From assembly GCF_019931165.1 (NCBI RefSeq), contig NZ_JAIOUP010000007.1, forward strand, positions 47,396 to 111,395: 64,000 nucleotides of DNA. Direction: 5' to 3'. Under the pieces are notes generated by a model that saw nothing but the letters and a program-made list of their open reading frames with translations, did not search any database and had not been told where the DNA came from. The stretch is from Schnuerera sp. xch1 (GTDB taxonomy: Bacteria; Bacillota; Clostridia; Tissierellales; Tepidimicrobiaceae). Made by a program: the position numbers and the translations under genes. This document shows, one piece after another, positions 1-9,781 of the stretch; the first letter of the stretch is position 1, and the number at the start of each line of letters is the position of its first letter.

Positions 1-186
1 AGTTTCATTAGGTCTGAAAGTTGCATCCTCATATCCGTCCATAATCCCTAGGTCTACAACCTTCTCAATATAGTCATATGCCCAATGGTTACTATCTATA
101 TCTGTAAACATGCTTTCGCCATAAGCTGTAATGCCGGTAAAAACAAAAGAAAATACCAGTATTAATGAAATAACATTTCTTTTCAT
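1..186 (-). CDS. S-layer homology (SLH) domain protein, N-terminal fragment
   Basis: The gene reads leftward and runs off the window, so only the first 62 residues are visible. They begin MKRNVISLILVFSFVFTG, a signal peptide with a short basic start and a hydrophobic core ending near AYG. Next comes the start of an SLH module (FTDIDSNHWAYDYIEKVVDLGIMDG). The start codon follows an AGGGGGA ribosome site. SLH modules normally anchor exported proteins to secondary cell-wall polymers, so this is probably a surface protein; its catalytic or structural remainder lies outside the window. Confidence 0.8.
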   Translation of the reverse strand, partial: MKRNVISLILVFSFVFTGITAYGESMFTDIDSNHWAYDYIEKVVDLGIMDGYEDATFRPNET

Positions 187-228
187 TATACTATCCCCCT
201 CTTATCAATTAATAGGTTAATATCATGA

Positions 229-276
229 ATGTCATCCTGAGACCAAATTATACGTTTGCTTTACTCAGGATGACAT
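229..276. repeat. 13-bp inverted repeat, GTCATCCTGAG type
   Basis: ATGTCATCCTGAG at 229-241 is repeated in inverted orientation at 264-276 with a 22-base loop. It lies between the 3' end of pyrG and the 5' end of the SLH gene. There is no T-run, so it is not a standard terminator. Words of the GTCATYCTGAG type occur in dispersed palindromic repeats in several bacterial genomes; that relation is recalled, not tested. Confidence 0.5.
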
Positions 277-340
277 GTCCTTAAACTAATTATATTATAT
301 ATCTCTATTTATATTCTACACAAATATATAAATTCCTGTA

Positions 341-1969
<1,629 letters not shown>

Positions 1970-1985
1970 TCATTATAACTATATT

Positions 1986-2014
1986 ATTGTATAAAATATT
2001 ATAGTTCATGTCAA
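1986..2014 (-). promoter_or_regulatory. Sigma-70-type promoter of pyrG
   Basis: On the minus strand TTGACA (2014-2009) and TACAAT (1991-1986) are separated by exactly 17 bases and lie about 40 bases upstream of the pyrG GTG. This is a near-consensus vegetative promoter; the transcription start itself is not established. Confidence 0.6.
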
Positions 2015-2129
2015 CGAAACTTAATGCTATCCAAAATCCAAACTCTATATTTGTAATTATAATGTAATATTTGATACGACTTATATGATGTATAATAGAA
2101 TTAGAATATTTACGAAAGGAGAGATTTAT

Positions 2130-5084
2130 ATGAAAAGGATATTATCACTATTATTAGCACTAGTCATAGTACTTAGCTCTGTTCCTATTATTGGAGCTCC
2201 TTCTGAAAAGGAAGAATATAATCAAGCTGGAGAAATACTCAAAAATTTAGGTGTTTTGAAGGGTTCAAAAAGCGGAGATTTGATGCTAGACCAGTATCTG
2301 AAAAGACAGGAAATGGTTGTATTAATAAGCCGCCTTTATAATAAAGAAGGTACAGCTGAAAATTTTAAAGTTAAAAATACATTTACTGACGTAGATAAAG
2401 ATTCATATTATGCTCCATTCATATATTGGGCAGTAGATGAAGGACTTATAAAAGGAACAGCTCCTGGAAATTTTGGATATACTATAGAAGGAAATAAAGA
2501 GTATTATACTAAAGTACAACAGCTACAGAATGTACTTTTAAGAGCTTTAAAATACGGAAGTGAAATAGAATCCTATGATGATGTACCAGAATTAGCAGAA
2601 AGTTTAGGTTTAATGGAGGGCCTATCTGTAGACCCAGATGAACATATCACTAGAGGATTAATGGCTGCTATGACTCTTAATGCTTTAAATCTTAACGTTA
2701 AGGGCTCAAGCGACACATTAGCAAAACAATTAAGTTTAAACATTCCTGTTGCCATAAGCGTAGAAGCAACTTCCTCCACATATAAGGATACCCTTATATT
2801 CGAGGGTGTTGCTAAAGGCACGGATGAATTAAAACTTAATTTAGAACCAGTTTCCGATGATATATCTTCTGGAGAACAATTCCATGATATAGAATTAAAA
2901 GATGATGGTAGATTTGAAATTGAAATCAAAAACCTTGAAGGTGGAAAATATAAATACAGCTTTTTAAAAGGAAATTTAACTCTCAAAACAGGAAACGTTA
3001 CTATCCAAGACCTCCCCTTCGAATTAAACGATGTATCTGCAGATAATCTAAAGGAAATTTCTCTAAATTTTACACAATCTGTTGACGAAGATAGCAGTCA
3101 ATTCCCTAGCAATTATTATACAAATGCAGGAACAGTTAAATCAGTGCGTTTAGAAAATAATAATAAAACTATAATACTTACACTTAATGAAACAATGAAA
3201 AGTCAAAATACATATAAAATATCTATAAATAGAATAAAATCTGAAACAGACGAGGAAATAACTATAAGAGATAGAGAATTCAGTCCTTTTGACAATGAAA
3301 TACCAGAAGTAATTGATGTTGAGCAATTAGGAAATAAAGGATTAAAGATTATAATGTCAGAACCAATCAAAACTGCTAGAATATCAAATTTTAAGATAGA
3401 TGGTGAAGAGGTTCTAGGACAAGTTGATAAAATCGATAATGTAATTATGTTAAAATATTATTCTTCAAACTATGCCCCTAAAGAGGGAAAACATACTTTG
3501 AGTATATCAGAATTGACAGATTTTGCAGATTATAAAGCGTTAGATGATGAGATTACATTTGAAATAGTAAAGGACAACCAATCACCTAAGTTAGAAGATG
3601 CAAGGGCAACTACAGAACAAGTTATACTTGAACTTGATGAGGATATAGATTCAGATTCAATAAATAGAAACGATTTTTATTGGAGATCTGGTCATACTAA
3701 AAGATATCCATCAGATATAGAAGTAATAAATAATAAAGTCATATTAAATTTCTCAGGAAAAGAACTTCCTACCTATGAAATAACTATCTATATAGATAAT
3801 TTAGAGGACTATTCTGGCAATGAACTTGAAGATGAAGAAGTAGAGGTAGAACCAGTATTGGATACAACTGCTCCAGAAGTAATAGGATTAAATGTCTCAA
3901 AAGATGGAAAAACAATAACCATTTACTATAGCAAAAATGTAAATGCAAAAAATAGATCCTACTATGATTTAAGGGATGAAGACAATGAAAAAATATATAT
4001 AAGAAATGTAGATGGTTCTGGAAGAGAATATAAGATTTACTTAAGTAATCCACTACCAGCTGGAACCAACACCATTACAATTGACGATGTGGTTGATACT
4101 ACAACATTGGAAAATACAATAAAAACATATACACAGGATATATATATGGAAGATGTTGAAATACCAAAAATAGTAAGCTATTCAGGCCATGGCAATGAAA
4201 TAATACTTCGATTTAGTAAAGAGATGGACGCATCCACTATATCGGAGCACAGCAACTATTTGATTAAGTTTGATAACGACTATATGTACCTTCCATCAGA
4301 AACAGAATTTAACGAATTATATAATGAAAAAACCTATATAATTACTCTACCAGATGAAATTAACGGTGAAGAAGTCAATATAGGAGAAAACGATAATGTT
4401 GAAGAACTCGATGTCCGAGGTCTTACAGGGATTAATGGAATATTGATTGAACCTGAGATATTGAAATTTGACGACACAACTGAAGGTGAAGCAGTAGTCA
4501 AATCTGCAGAACTAACAGAATCCGATACCATAATAGCTACATTTGACCAACCAATATTAGATGCATCAGAAGATGACTTTAAAGTAACAGATAGAACTGT
4601 TAGAAATGTAAAAACTGATGGTACTGAAGAAGTTGAAATCAGATTGGATAACGATGATGAAACAACAATAGATGGAAAGTTAACTATAAAATCTAAAAAT
4701 TCAATCGTAACATACCTGGAATCGTCTGCTAAAGCTGATTCTATTGATGTAATAGATAAAGTAAGACCAAGAATAGATTCTAAATCAGGAAACCTTAGCA
4801 GCAGTGGTAGAACAATATACTTACCTTTTACTGAAGAATTAGATGATGATTCTGCTTCCTTATTTGAAAGAGATTTAATAGTAGAAGCAATTGGTGAAGA
4901 AATACTAGATATTTCGGATTACTCCACTACATTAGATACAAGTGATACTGAAATTAGGATTACAATAAGTAAATCAGTAGATGCTGATGAATACTCCATA
5001 AGATTAGTAGATGATCCAAAATATATAATGGATACAGGCGGAAACGTAGTTGAATATGATGATTATGAATATTTCACTAGATAA
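2130..5084 (+). CDS. Large exported protein with SLH-like modules and Ig-like repeats
   Basis: A 984-residue surface protein. I place the start at the ATG at 2130, behind GAAAGGAGAG, because it directly opens a signal peptide (MKRILSLLLALVIVLSS); an in-frame ATG 45 bases upstream lacks a ribosome site. About residues 30-205 resemble degenerate SLH modules (NTFTDVDKDSYYAPFIYWAVDEG; LGLMEGLSVDPDEHITRG). The remainder is a series of beta-sandwich-like repeats with phrases such as ITIYYSKNVN, IILRFSKEMDAS and IYLPFTEELDDDSA, typical of Ig-like domains in S-layer proteins. It is strongly acidic. No catalytic motif is visible; an S-layer or adhesion role is inferred. Confidence 0.8.
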   Translation: MKRILSLLLALVIVLSSVPIIGAPSEKEEYNQAGEILKNLGVLKGSKSGDLMLDQYLKRQEMVVLISRLYNKEGTAENFKVKNTFTDVDKDSYYAPFIYWAVDEGLIKGTAPGNFGYTIEGNKEYYTKVQQLQNVLLRALKYGSEIESYDDVPELAESLGLMEGLSVDPDEHITRGLMAAMTLNALNLNVKGSSDTLAKQLSLNIPVAISVEATSSTYKDTLIFEGVAKGTDELKLNLEPVSDDISSGEQFHDIELKDDGRFEIEIKNLEGGKYKYSFLKGNLTLKTGNVTIQDLPFELNDVSADNLKEISLNFTQSVDEDSSQFPSNYYTNAGTVKSVRLENNNKTIILTLNETMKSQNTYKISINRIKSETDEEITIRDREFSPFDNEIPEVIDVEQLGNKGLKIIMSEPIKTARISNFKIDGEEVLGQVDKIDNVIMLKYYSSNYAPKEGKHTLSISELTDFADYKALDDEITFEIVKDNQSPKLEDARATTEQVILELDEDIDSDSINRNDFYWRSGHTKRYPSDIEVINNKVILNFSGKELPTYEITIYIDNLEDYSGNELEDEEVEVEPVLDTTAPEVIGLNVSKDGKTITIYYSKNVNAKNRSYYDLRDEDNEKIYIRNVDGSGREYKIYLSNPLPAGTNTITIDDVVDTTTLENTIKTYTQDIYMEDVEIPKIVSYSGHGNEIILRFSKEMDASTISEHSNYLIKFDNDYMYLPSETEFNELYNEKTYIITLPDEINGEEVNIGENDNVEELDVRGLTGINGILIEPEILKFDDTTEGEAVVKSAELTESDTIIATFDQPILDASEDDFKVTDRTVRNVKTDGTEEVEIRLDNDDETTIDGKLTIKSKNSIVTYLESSAKADSIDVIDKVRPRIDSKSGNLSSSGRTIYLPFTEELDDDSASLFERDLIVEAIGEEILDISDYSTTLDTSDTEIRITISKSVDADEYSIRLVDDPKYIMDTGGNVVEYDDYEYFTR

Positions 5085-5142
5085 TTAGTAAAACTCCCCA
5101 TATAAATATAGAAGATCTCCTTATAGACCCAAAAATATGGGA

Positions 5143-5172
5143 AAAATAGAGGCCGAATGGCCTCTATTTTTT
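5143..5172 (+). terminator. Rho-independent terminator
   Basis: A 12-bp stem (AAAATAGAGGCC / GGCCTCTATTTT) with a four-base GAAT loop followed by a T-run lies about 60 bases after the large SLH/Ig gene. It fits a strong intrinsic terminator for that gene. Confidence 0.85.
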
Positions 5173-5333
5173 ATAACCATAAAGTTAAATGATATTGATA
5201 TGAAATAGCTCTTAACTTTTCAAAATTGAATTAGTTAAAATTTATAATAATTATTTATCTGTAACATATGTTACATAATTTATCAATAATTTTATATATA
5301 ATTTAAACAAATATATAAAATTGGGGGTTTACA

Positions 5334-5660
5334 ATGATTGAAAAAATATTTAATTATAGCTTAATAGATGAAAAAGCAGTTGAAAGGATTATAATGGATG
5401 AAAACATCAATTATATTCACATGGTATTTAATAAGAATGAAGGTCTACCAGAACATTTTTCAAATTCAAATGTATATATGACCGTTTTAAGAGGTACTCT
5501 ATCATTGCAACTAGGAGAACAAGAAATTCATGAATATGAAAAAGGTCATATATTGCAAATACCTTATAATATAAAGATGAATGTGAAAAATTTACATGAC
5601 GAAGTACTAGAACTAATAGTAGTAAAAGCACCTGCTCCTTCACATTTTAATTTTAAATAA
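5334..5660 (+). CDS. Small cupin-fold protein
   Basis: A 108-residue protein with the pattern of a single cupin barrel: ...GLPEHFSNSNVYMTVLRGTLSLQLGEQ followed by HEYEKGHILQIPYNIKM. The usual metal motif (HxH, then Glu) is mostly absent; only one His (in PEHF) is kept, so metal binding is doubtful. The start follows TTGGGGGTTT. It is monocistronic and converges on the P1 peptidase gene, sharing a bidirectional terminator with it. The function is unknown; binding or sensing a small ligand is the usual role of such stand-alone cupins. Confidence 0.7.
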   Translation: MIEKIFNYSLIDEKAVERIIMDENINYIHMVFNKNEGLPEHFSNSNVYMTVLRGTLSLQLGEQEIHEYEKGHILQIPYNIKMNVKNLHDEVLELIVVKAPAPSHFNFK

Positions 5661-5668
5661 ATTTTATT

Positions 5669-5701
5669 AAGGATTATGCTAGATTTGGCATAATCCTTTT
5701 T
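5669..5701. terminator. Bidirectional terminator
   Basis: An AAGGATTATGC / GCATAATCCTT stem with a short loop and A/T-runs on both sides lies between the convergent cupin and P1 peptidase genes. It overlaps the last codons of the peptidase gene, whose stop is at 5679. Confidence 0.8.
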
Positions 5702-6737
5702 TAAAGTAATCCTTTAAAGCCTCTCTTGACCTTCCCTTTATACCTATTACTTTATTTGCAGTAATCATAGAATTCAATATTGCCTCCTCTTCACATTCTG
5801 CTACTGCTCTAAATACATTATCAATCCTTTCTTCACTTAGAATACGCATATTAAGTATATCTAAATTTTGTCCATGTTTAAGCACATTTCCTGTAGAGAA
5901 TCCAACTATTATTTCTCCGCTTCCATGCCCCATATATGATCCTACTTTTGATAGCCCAACTACTGCTCTTTTGCATATTCTTCTTAACTGTCTACTGCTG
6001 AGGGGTATATCTGTGGCAATAATTGATATTATAGATCCTTTATCTATATTCTCATCTACATTTATTTGACTGGACAATTTCTTTCCTATATTTTTGCCTT
6101 CAATAGTTAAGTCCTTTAACAATCCATGATTTGATAACACCAATACCCCTATTGTATAAGGTACTCCATCTAATGTTACTATTCTCGATGCAGAGCCTAT
6201 GCCCCCTTTAAGCTGGTGACAGCTCATGCCTTTCCCTGCTCCAATATCTCCTTCTTCAAAATCTACAGTTGCATTTTCAATTGCTTTATATACATGTTCC
6301 TTCCCCACTACCCTTTTTTGTATATCATTTAAATAGCTATCATTACATTCACATATTAATGGGTTAAAGGTAGACAAATATATATTTTCCTCAGTACATT
6401 TCTCTACCGCATATTCTGTTATCGCATCATATACCAACCCTACATTTAATGTATTGGTTAAGGTAATTATGGATTCCAATGTTCCAATCTCATCAATCTG
6501 CATAAGTCCTGTAGACTTGCCATATCCATTTAATATATGACTAGCTGCAATGAGCTTGTTTGTATAGATATTTCCTTCCACAGGAAGTATTACAGTGACT
6601 CCAGTTTTGTTTTCATATGTATCTATAGTACAATGTCCTACTGTGACTCCTTTTACATCAGTTATCTTATTCAACTGCCCTTTTGGTAGTTCACCAATAT
6701 TTATTCCATAGTCCTCTATTCTCTTTTGGTTTGACAT
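5679..6737 (-). CDS. P1 family (DmpA/S58) peptidase
   Basis: An Ntn-type aminopeptidase/amidase family whose members (DmpA, BapA) cleave themselves into two chains and then hydrolyse N-terminal or beta-amino-acid amides. Family marks are GAGKGMSCHQLKGGIGSASR and the segment DKGSIISIIATDIPLSSRQLRR. The G-S bond in DKGSII (about residues 234-235) aligns with the known autocleavage site, so that Ser is the predicted nucleophile. I start at MSNQKRIEDYG, behind TTGGGGTGAAC; an ATG six codons earlier has no ribosome site. Length (352) is normal. It follows the PPC-domain gene by about 20 bases at the distal end of the purine cluster, so a role in cleaving an amide from that pathway is possible but unproven. 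Confidence 0.85.
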   Translation of the reverse strand: MSNQKRIEDYGINIGELPKGQLNKITDVKGVTVGHCTIDTYENKTGVTVILPVEGNIYTNKLIAASHILNGYGKSTGLMQIDEIGTLESIITLTNTLNVGLVYDAITEYAVEKCTEENIYLSTFNPLICECNDSYLNDIQKRVVGKEHVYKAIENATVDFEEGDIGAGKGMSCHQLKGGIGSASRIVTLDGVPYTIGVLVLSNHGLLKDLTIEGKNIGKKLSSQINVDENIDKGSIISIIATDIPLSSRQLRRICKRAVVGLSKVGSYMGHGSGEIIVGFSTGNVLKHGQNLDILNMRILSEERIDNVFRAVAECEEEAILNSMITANKVIGIKGRSREALKDYFKKGLCQI

Positions 6738-6758
6738 ATAGTTCACCCCAACCACATT

Positions 6759-7205
6759 TTAATGTATGGATTCTATTGAGTCTTCATTAAATTTAAACAA
6801 ATTCAATCCTATTTCTTCATCATGTCTTCTACCCACATTCCCGTCTATAACATCAATTATCATTTCACATGTAGCACTTATGACTGCTGAATTCAAATGA
6901 CCACCATATGCCTTATTGTTTTTATCACATACTGTAATATGTAGATGTAGGTAGACTTCTTCATCCATACTTGTTATATTTCCTGAAAGATTTGTAATTT
7001 CCATATCGCCAGTTAAGTCTTTTGAATGGTATTCCTTAGATTCTGTATTAAATAGGCCAATTGTCACCTTATTGGTTGCACCAATACCAGTTACTCTTCC
7101 TAGCTTAATTTCATTTTCCTTGCAAAGATTTGTTAAAGAGTTAATTACTTCTTCCCCTCTTTCAAGCCTTACCACATATTTATCTACAAACTTTTTATAT
7201 TTCAA
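6759..7205 (-). CDS. PPC/PCC domain (DUF296) protein
   Basis: A 148-residue single-domain protein of the PPC (DUF296) family. The diagnostic parts are LGRVTGIGATNKVTIGLF in the first half and VYLHLHITVCDKNNKAYGGHLNSAVISATCEMIID in the second, with three conserved His (HLH and GGHL) that form a metal site in trimeric family members. In plants the domain binds AT-rich DNA; in bacteria the role is unclear. It sits between yqeC and the P1 peptidase, apparently in the same transcript as the peptidase. I infer a metal-binding accessory role in the purine cluster, at low certainty. Confidence 0.8.
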   Translation of the reverse strand: MKYKKFVDKYVVRLERGEEVINSLTNLCKENEIKLGRVTGIGATNKVTIGLFNTESKEYHSKDLTGDMEITNLSGNITSMDEEVYLHLHITVCDKNNKAYGGHLNSAVISATCEMIIDVIDGNVGRRHDEEIGLNLFKFNEDSIESIH

Positions 7206-7265
7206 AACTATCCCTCCATTATGATTTAGTCTTTACTCTTTTATATAATTTATTATATCAAATTT

Positions 7266-7293
7266 CTATATTGTAGTTAATCCTACAATATAG
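7266..7293. repeat. 11-bp hairpin between yqeC and the PPC gene
   Basis: CTATATTGTAG (7266-7276) pairs with CTACAATATAG (7283-7293) over a six-base loop in the 140-base gap. There is no T-run on the transcribed strand, so it is more likely an mRNA processing or pausing hairpin than a full terminator. Confidence 0.5.
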
Positions 7294-7345
7294 TGGCAGG
7301 ATAAATATTATCTTTAAAAAATGGCAACTGATATCGTATTCCATT

Positions 7346-8128
7346 TTAATCTATTATATGAGTAATAGGATGTAATGAATTTTGCACATTACCTATCAAG
7401 ATCTTTAAATTACCAAAATCACTTTTTTGTGCCATTTGATTAGCTAATTGTAATGCATCCATTTCTCTGGTCTTATTTACTTTATTTAATAATATATATA
7501 CTTTTTGATCCTTTTGAACATCTTTTAATAGTCCACTCTTATGAAAATATACTCTTATGATATTTTCTTTACTTAATATAGTTTCCTGATTTTCTGGCTC
7601 TCCATTTAGGAGAGCCAAAATTCTTTCTGGTCTATGAACATATTGATCTATAATAGGTTTATACATCGCATCTGTTCCCATTATTGCGACAATTATATCA
7701 TTATGTTTAGGCAGTACTGGTTCATATTCTGCTGGCGCTTTAAAGGATTTGCCTTTAGCTCCATCTGCTTCTACTATAATTATATCGACAATATTTTCAT
7801 TTTTAACTCTTTCTATCCATTGAATAGGTATACCCTTTAATTTTTGTTGTTCTTCTAGAATTGAAGTGGTAAGACATATTACATTACATTCCTGAAAATA
7901 TTCTTTTAGTTTTTTTACAGCTATGTTATATTTAGATTCTGTAATTAATTTTTGAGCCAAATTTCCTTGGTCAATAGAAATATGCGTTGTAGTTGTTACT
8001 AATACCTTTTTTCCTTGTTTATTGAATTCATCAGCCAATGAAAACATAGTTGTGCTTTTCCCACCTGCTCCAATTAAAGAGATAGTACATGGAAAATCCT
8101 TTATATTTAAAGATTGACAAATTTTCAT
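7346..8128 (-). CDS. yqeC: Selenium-dependent hydroxylase accessory protein YqeC
   Basis: A 260-residue P-loop protein of the YqeC family, found beside selenium-dependent molybdenum hydroxylases and thought to help mature the labile-selenium cofactor. The N-terminus has the Walker A motif GAGGKSTT (about residues 21-28). Further marks are VLVTTTTHIS, IIVEADGAKGKSFKAP and HRPERI. Its ATG lies two bases after the stop of the NCS2 permease, indicating coupling. Its presence supports the view that the Xdh of this cluster carries selenium. The usual partner YqeB is not in this window. Confidence 0.85.
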   Translation of the reverse strand: MKICQSLNIKDFPCTISLIGAGGKSTTMFSLADEFNKQGKKVLVTTTTHISIDQGNLAQKLITESKYNIAVKKLKEYFQECNVICLTTSILEEQQKLKGIPIQWIERVKNENIVDIIIVEADGAKGKSFKAPAEYEPVLPKHNDIIVAIMGTDAMYKPIIDQYVHRPERILALLNGEPENQETILSKENIIRVYFHKSGLLKDVQKDQKVYILLNKVNKTREMDALQLANQMAQKSDFGNLKILIGNVQNSLHPITHIID

Positions 8129-8129
8129 A

Positions 8130-9482
8130 TTAATCCATCGCTTCCCTTTCCTTTTTTTCTTCAGCTATGGTTTTCTCTGATACTATGATGTTTAAGAAAA
8201 ACACAACAATAGTGGAAATAATAACTGGAGAACTTCCAAAGATATCGATGAACCAACCTGGAAACATTGCTATGGATTCAGGTACCATATCAATTCCCAT
8301 TCCTAATGCTACAGCTAATCCTACGATTGAAGTATTTCTAGCAGATAACTCATCCTGAATAATCAATTTTATTCCTGACATAGTGATCAATGCAAATACT
8401 GAAATGGTAGCTCCTCCTAATACACACTGTGGAATTGTAGTCATCAAGGCACCAAACTTAGGGATAAATCCACAAAGTAGTATAACTATTGCAGAAATAG
8501 ATAATACAAATCTACTGACAACCTTATTCATAGCAACGATTCCAACATTTTGGCTATAAGTGGCAGTTGGAAGAGCACCAAAGAAAGATCCAATAATACT
8601 GGCAACTCCATTTCCAATAATTCCACCAGATAATTCTTCATCAGTAGGTTCTCTATCCAAACCTCCTGAGGTAGTTGCAGATAAATCTCCTACAGCTTGA
8701 ATAGAATTAACAATATACATTATAGCCATGGTAATAATAGCTGTTATATTAAATTCCATACCAAAATGCAAAGGTTTTGGAAGTGAAAATATTCCTGCTT
8801 CCCCAACGGCTGAAAAATCTACTATTCCTGAAAATATAGAAATTATATATCCTGCTATGATACCAACTAGTACAGATGCAAGTTTAAGATATCCTTTTGT
8901 AAAGTTATTGCAAATAAGTACTACCACAAGTGTAATAAGTGCAATTCCCCAATTCTGGAGACTACCATATGTTGGAGCTCCATTTCCACCTGCCATATAA
9001 TTGATAGCTATTGGATAAAGAGATAATCCTATAGTAAGTACAACTGTACCAGAAACTATAGGTGGGAAAAATTTTCTAAGACGTTTTATAAAAACACCCA
9101 TTACAATAGCTACTAAACCTCCCACTAATTCAGCACCTAATACACCAGCAATCCCAAAATCTGCTGCAATTGCAAGAATAGTAGGTACATAAGCAAAGCT
9201 AACCCCCATTATAACTGGTAATCTTGAACCTATTCTAATACCTGATTTTCCAATAGGATAAAGCTGAACTAATGTAGCAATTGCCGCGATAAACATACAG
9301 GTTTGTACAAGTATTGTACTATCTTCCGCTCCTAATCCTACAGCTCCTGAAAGTATAATAGCCGGTGTAATATTTCCTACTATCATAGCTAAAACATGCT
9401 GTAAACTTAATGGAACTGCTTTTTCTAACGATGGTTTCCCATCTATATTAAACAAAGAGTTATTTACATTACTACTTTTCAC
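8130..9482 (-). CDS. NCS2 family nucleobase permease (xanthine/urate type)
   Basis: A 450-residue integral membrane protein with about 12-14 hydrophobic segments. The NCS2 signature is present as TYSQNVGIVAMNKVVSR, and the substrate-site region GLDREPTDEELSGG follows the family pattern. It belongs to the proton- or sodium-coupled importers of xanthine, urate and uracil. The start is GTG behind AGGAGG. Its place between the PreA-like gene and yqeC suggests that it imports the purine degraded by this cluster. Substrate choice within the family cannot be read from sequence alone. Confidence 0.9.
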   Translation of the reverse strand: MKSSNVNNSLFNIDGKPSLEKAVPLSLQHVLAMIVGNITPAIILSGAVGLGAEDSTILVQTCMFIAAIATLVQLYPIGKSGIRIGSRLPVIMGVSFAYVPTILAIAADFGIAGVLGAELVGGLVAIVMGVFIKRLRKFFPPIVSGTVVLTIGLSLYPIAINYMAGGNGAPTYGSLQNWGIALITLVVVLICNNFTKGYLKLASVLVGIIAGYIISIFSGIVDFSAVGEAGIFSLPKPLHFGMEFNITAIITMAIMYIVNSIQAVGDLSATTSGGLDREPTDEELSGGIIGNGVASIIGSFFGALPTATYSQNVGIVAMNKVVSRFVLSISAIVILLCGFIPKFGALMTTIPQCVLGGATISVFALITMSGIKLIIQDELSARNTSIVGLAVALGMGIDMVPESIAMFPGWFIDIFGSSPVIISTIVVFFLNIIVSEKTIAEEKKEREAMD

Positions 9483-9622
9483 ATTACCTCCTCCTTCTGG
9501 AGATTAGATTTTTACCAATTTTAACACAACCATCCAATATATTAATCCTTCCACTTTTAAGTGAGGGATGAATTTACAAACTTTTTATGATATAATTTAA
9601 TAATGTTAATTTATTTATGTTC

Positions 9623-9690
9623 GGATATAGGAATGCAAGGAGAATTTATTTTGTAATAACCAAGTTTAGATCTCCTTGCACAAAATATCC
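9623..9690 (-). other. Structured intergenic element upstream of the NCS2 permease
   Basis: The 299 bases between the PreA-like gene and the permease hold nested inverted repeats: outer GGATAT/ATATCC (9623-9628, 9685-9690) and inner TGCAAGGAGA/TCTCCTTGCA (9634-9643, 9671-9680), enclosing a 27-base loop. There is no T-run next to it. It could be an RNA structure in the permease leader or a binding site. It does not match the purine, THF or preQ1 riboswitch cores that I can recall. Confidence 0.45.
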
Positions 9691-9781
9691 AACATATTGA
9701 TGGAACTATTTATATCAAAATTTATGATATACACTTTTAAAATTAAACTTACCATATCTTTATTTGAATACTCTTTATCTA

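Noticed and set aside
2573..2986. Minus-strand ORF of 137 codons within the SLH/Ig protein
   Set aside because: It is a shadow of the coding frame with no ribosome site and low-complexity composition.
8728..9000. Plus-strand ORF of 90 codons within the NCS2 permease gene
   Set aside because: It is antisense to a clear membrane-protein gene, lacks a ribosome site and has no family features. Other antisense frames in the window were dropped for the same reason.
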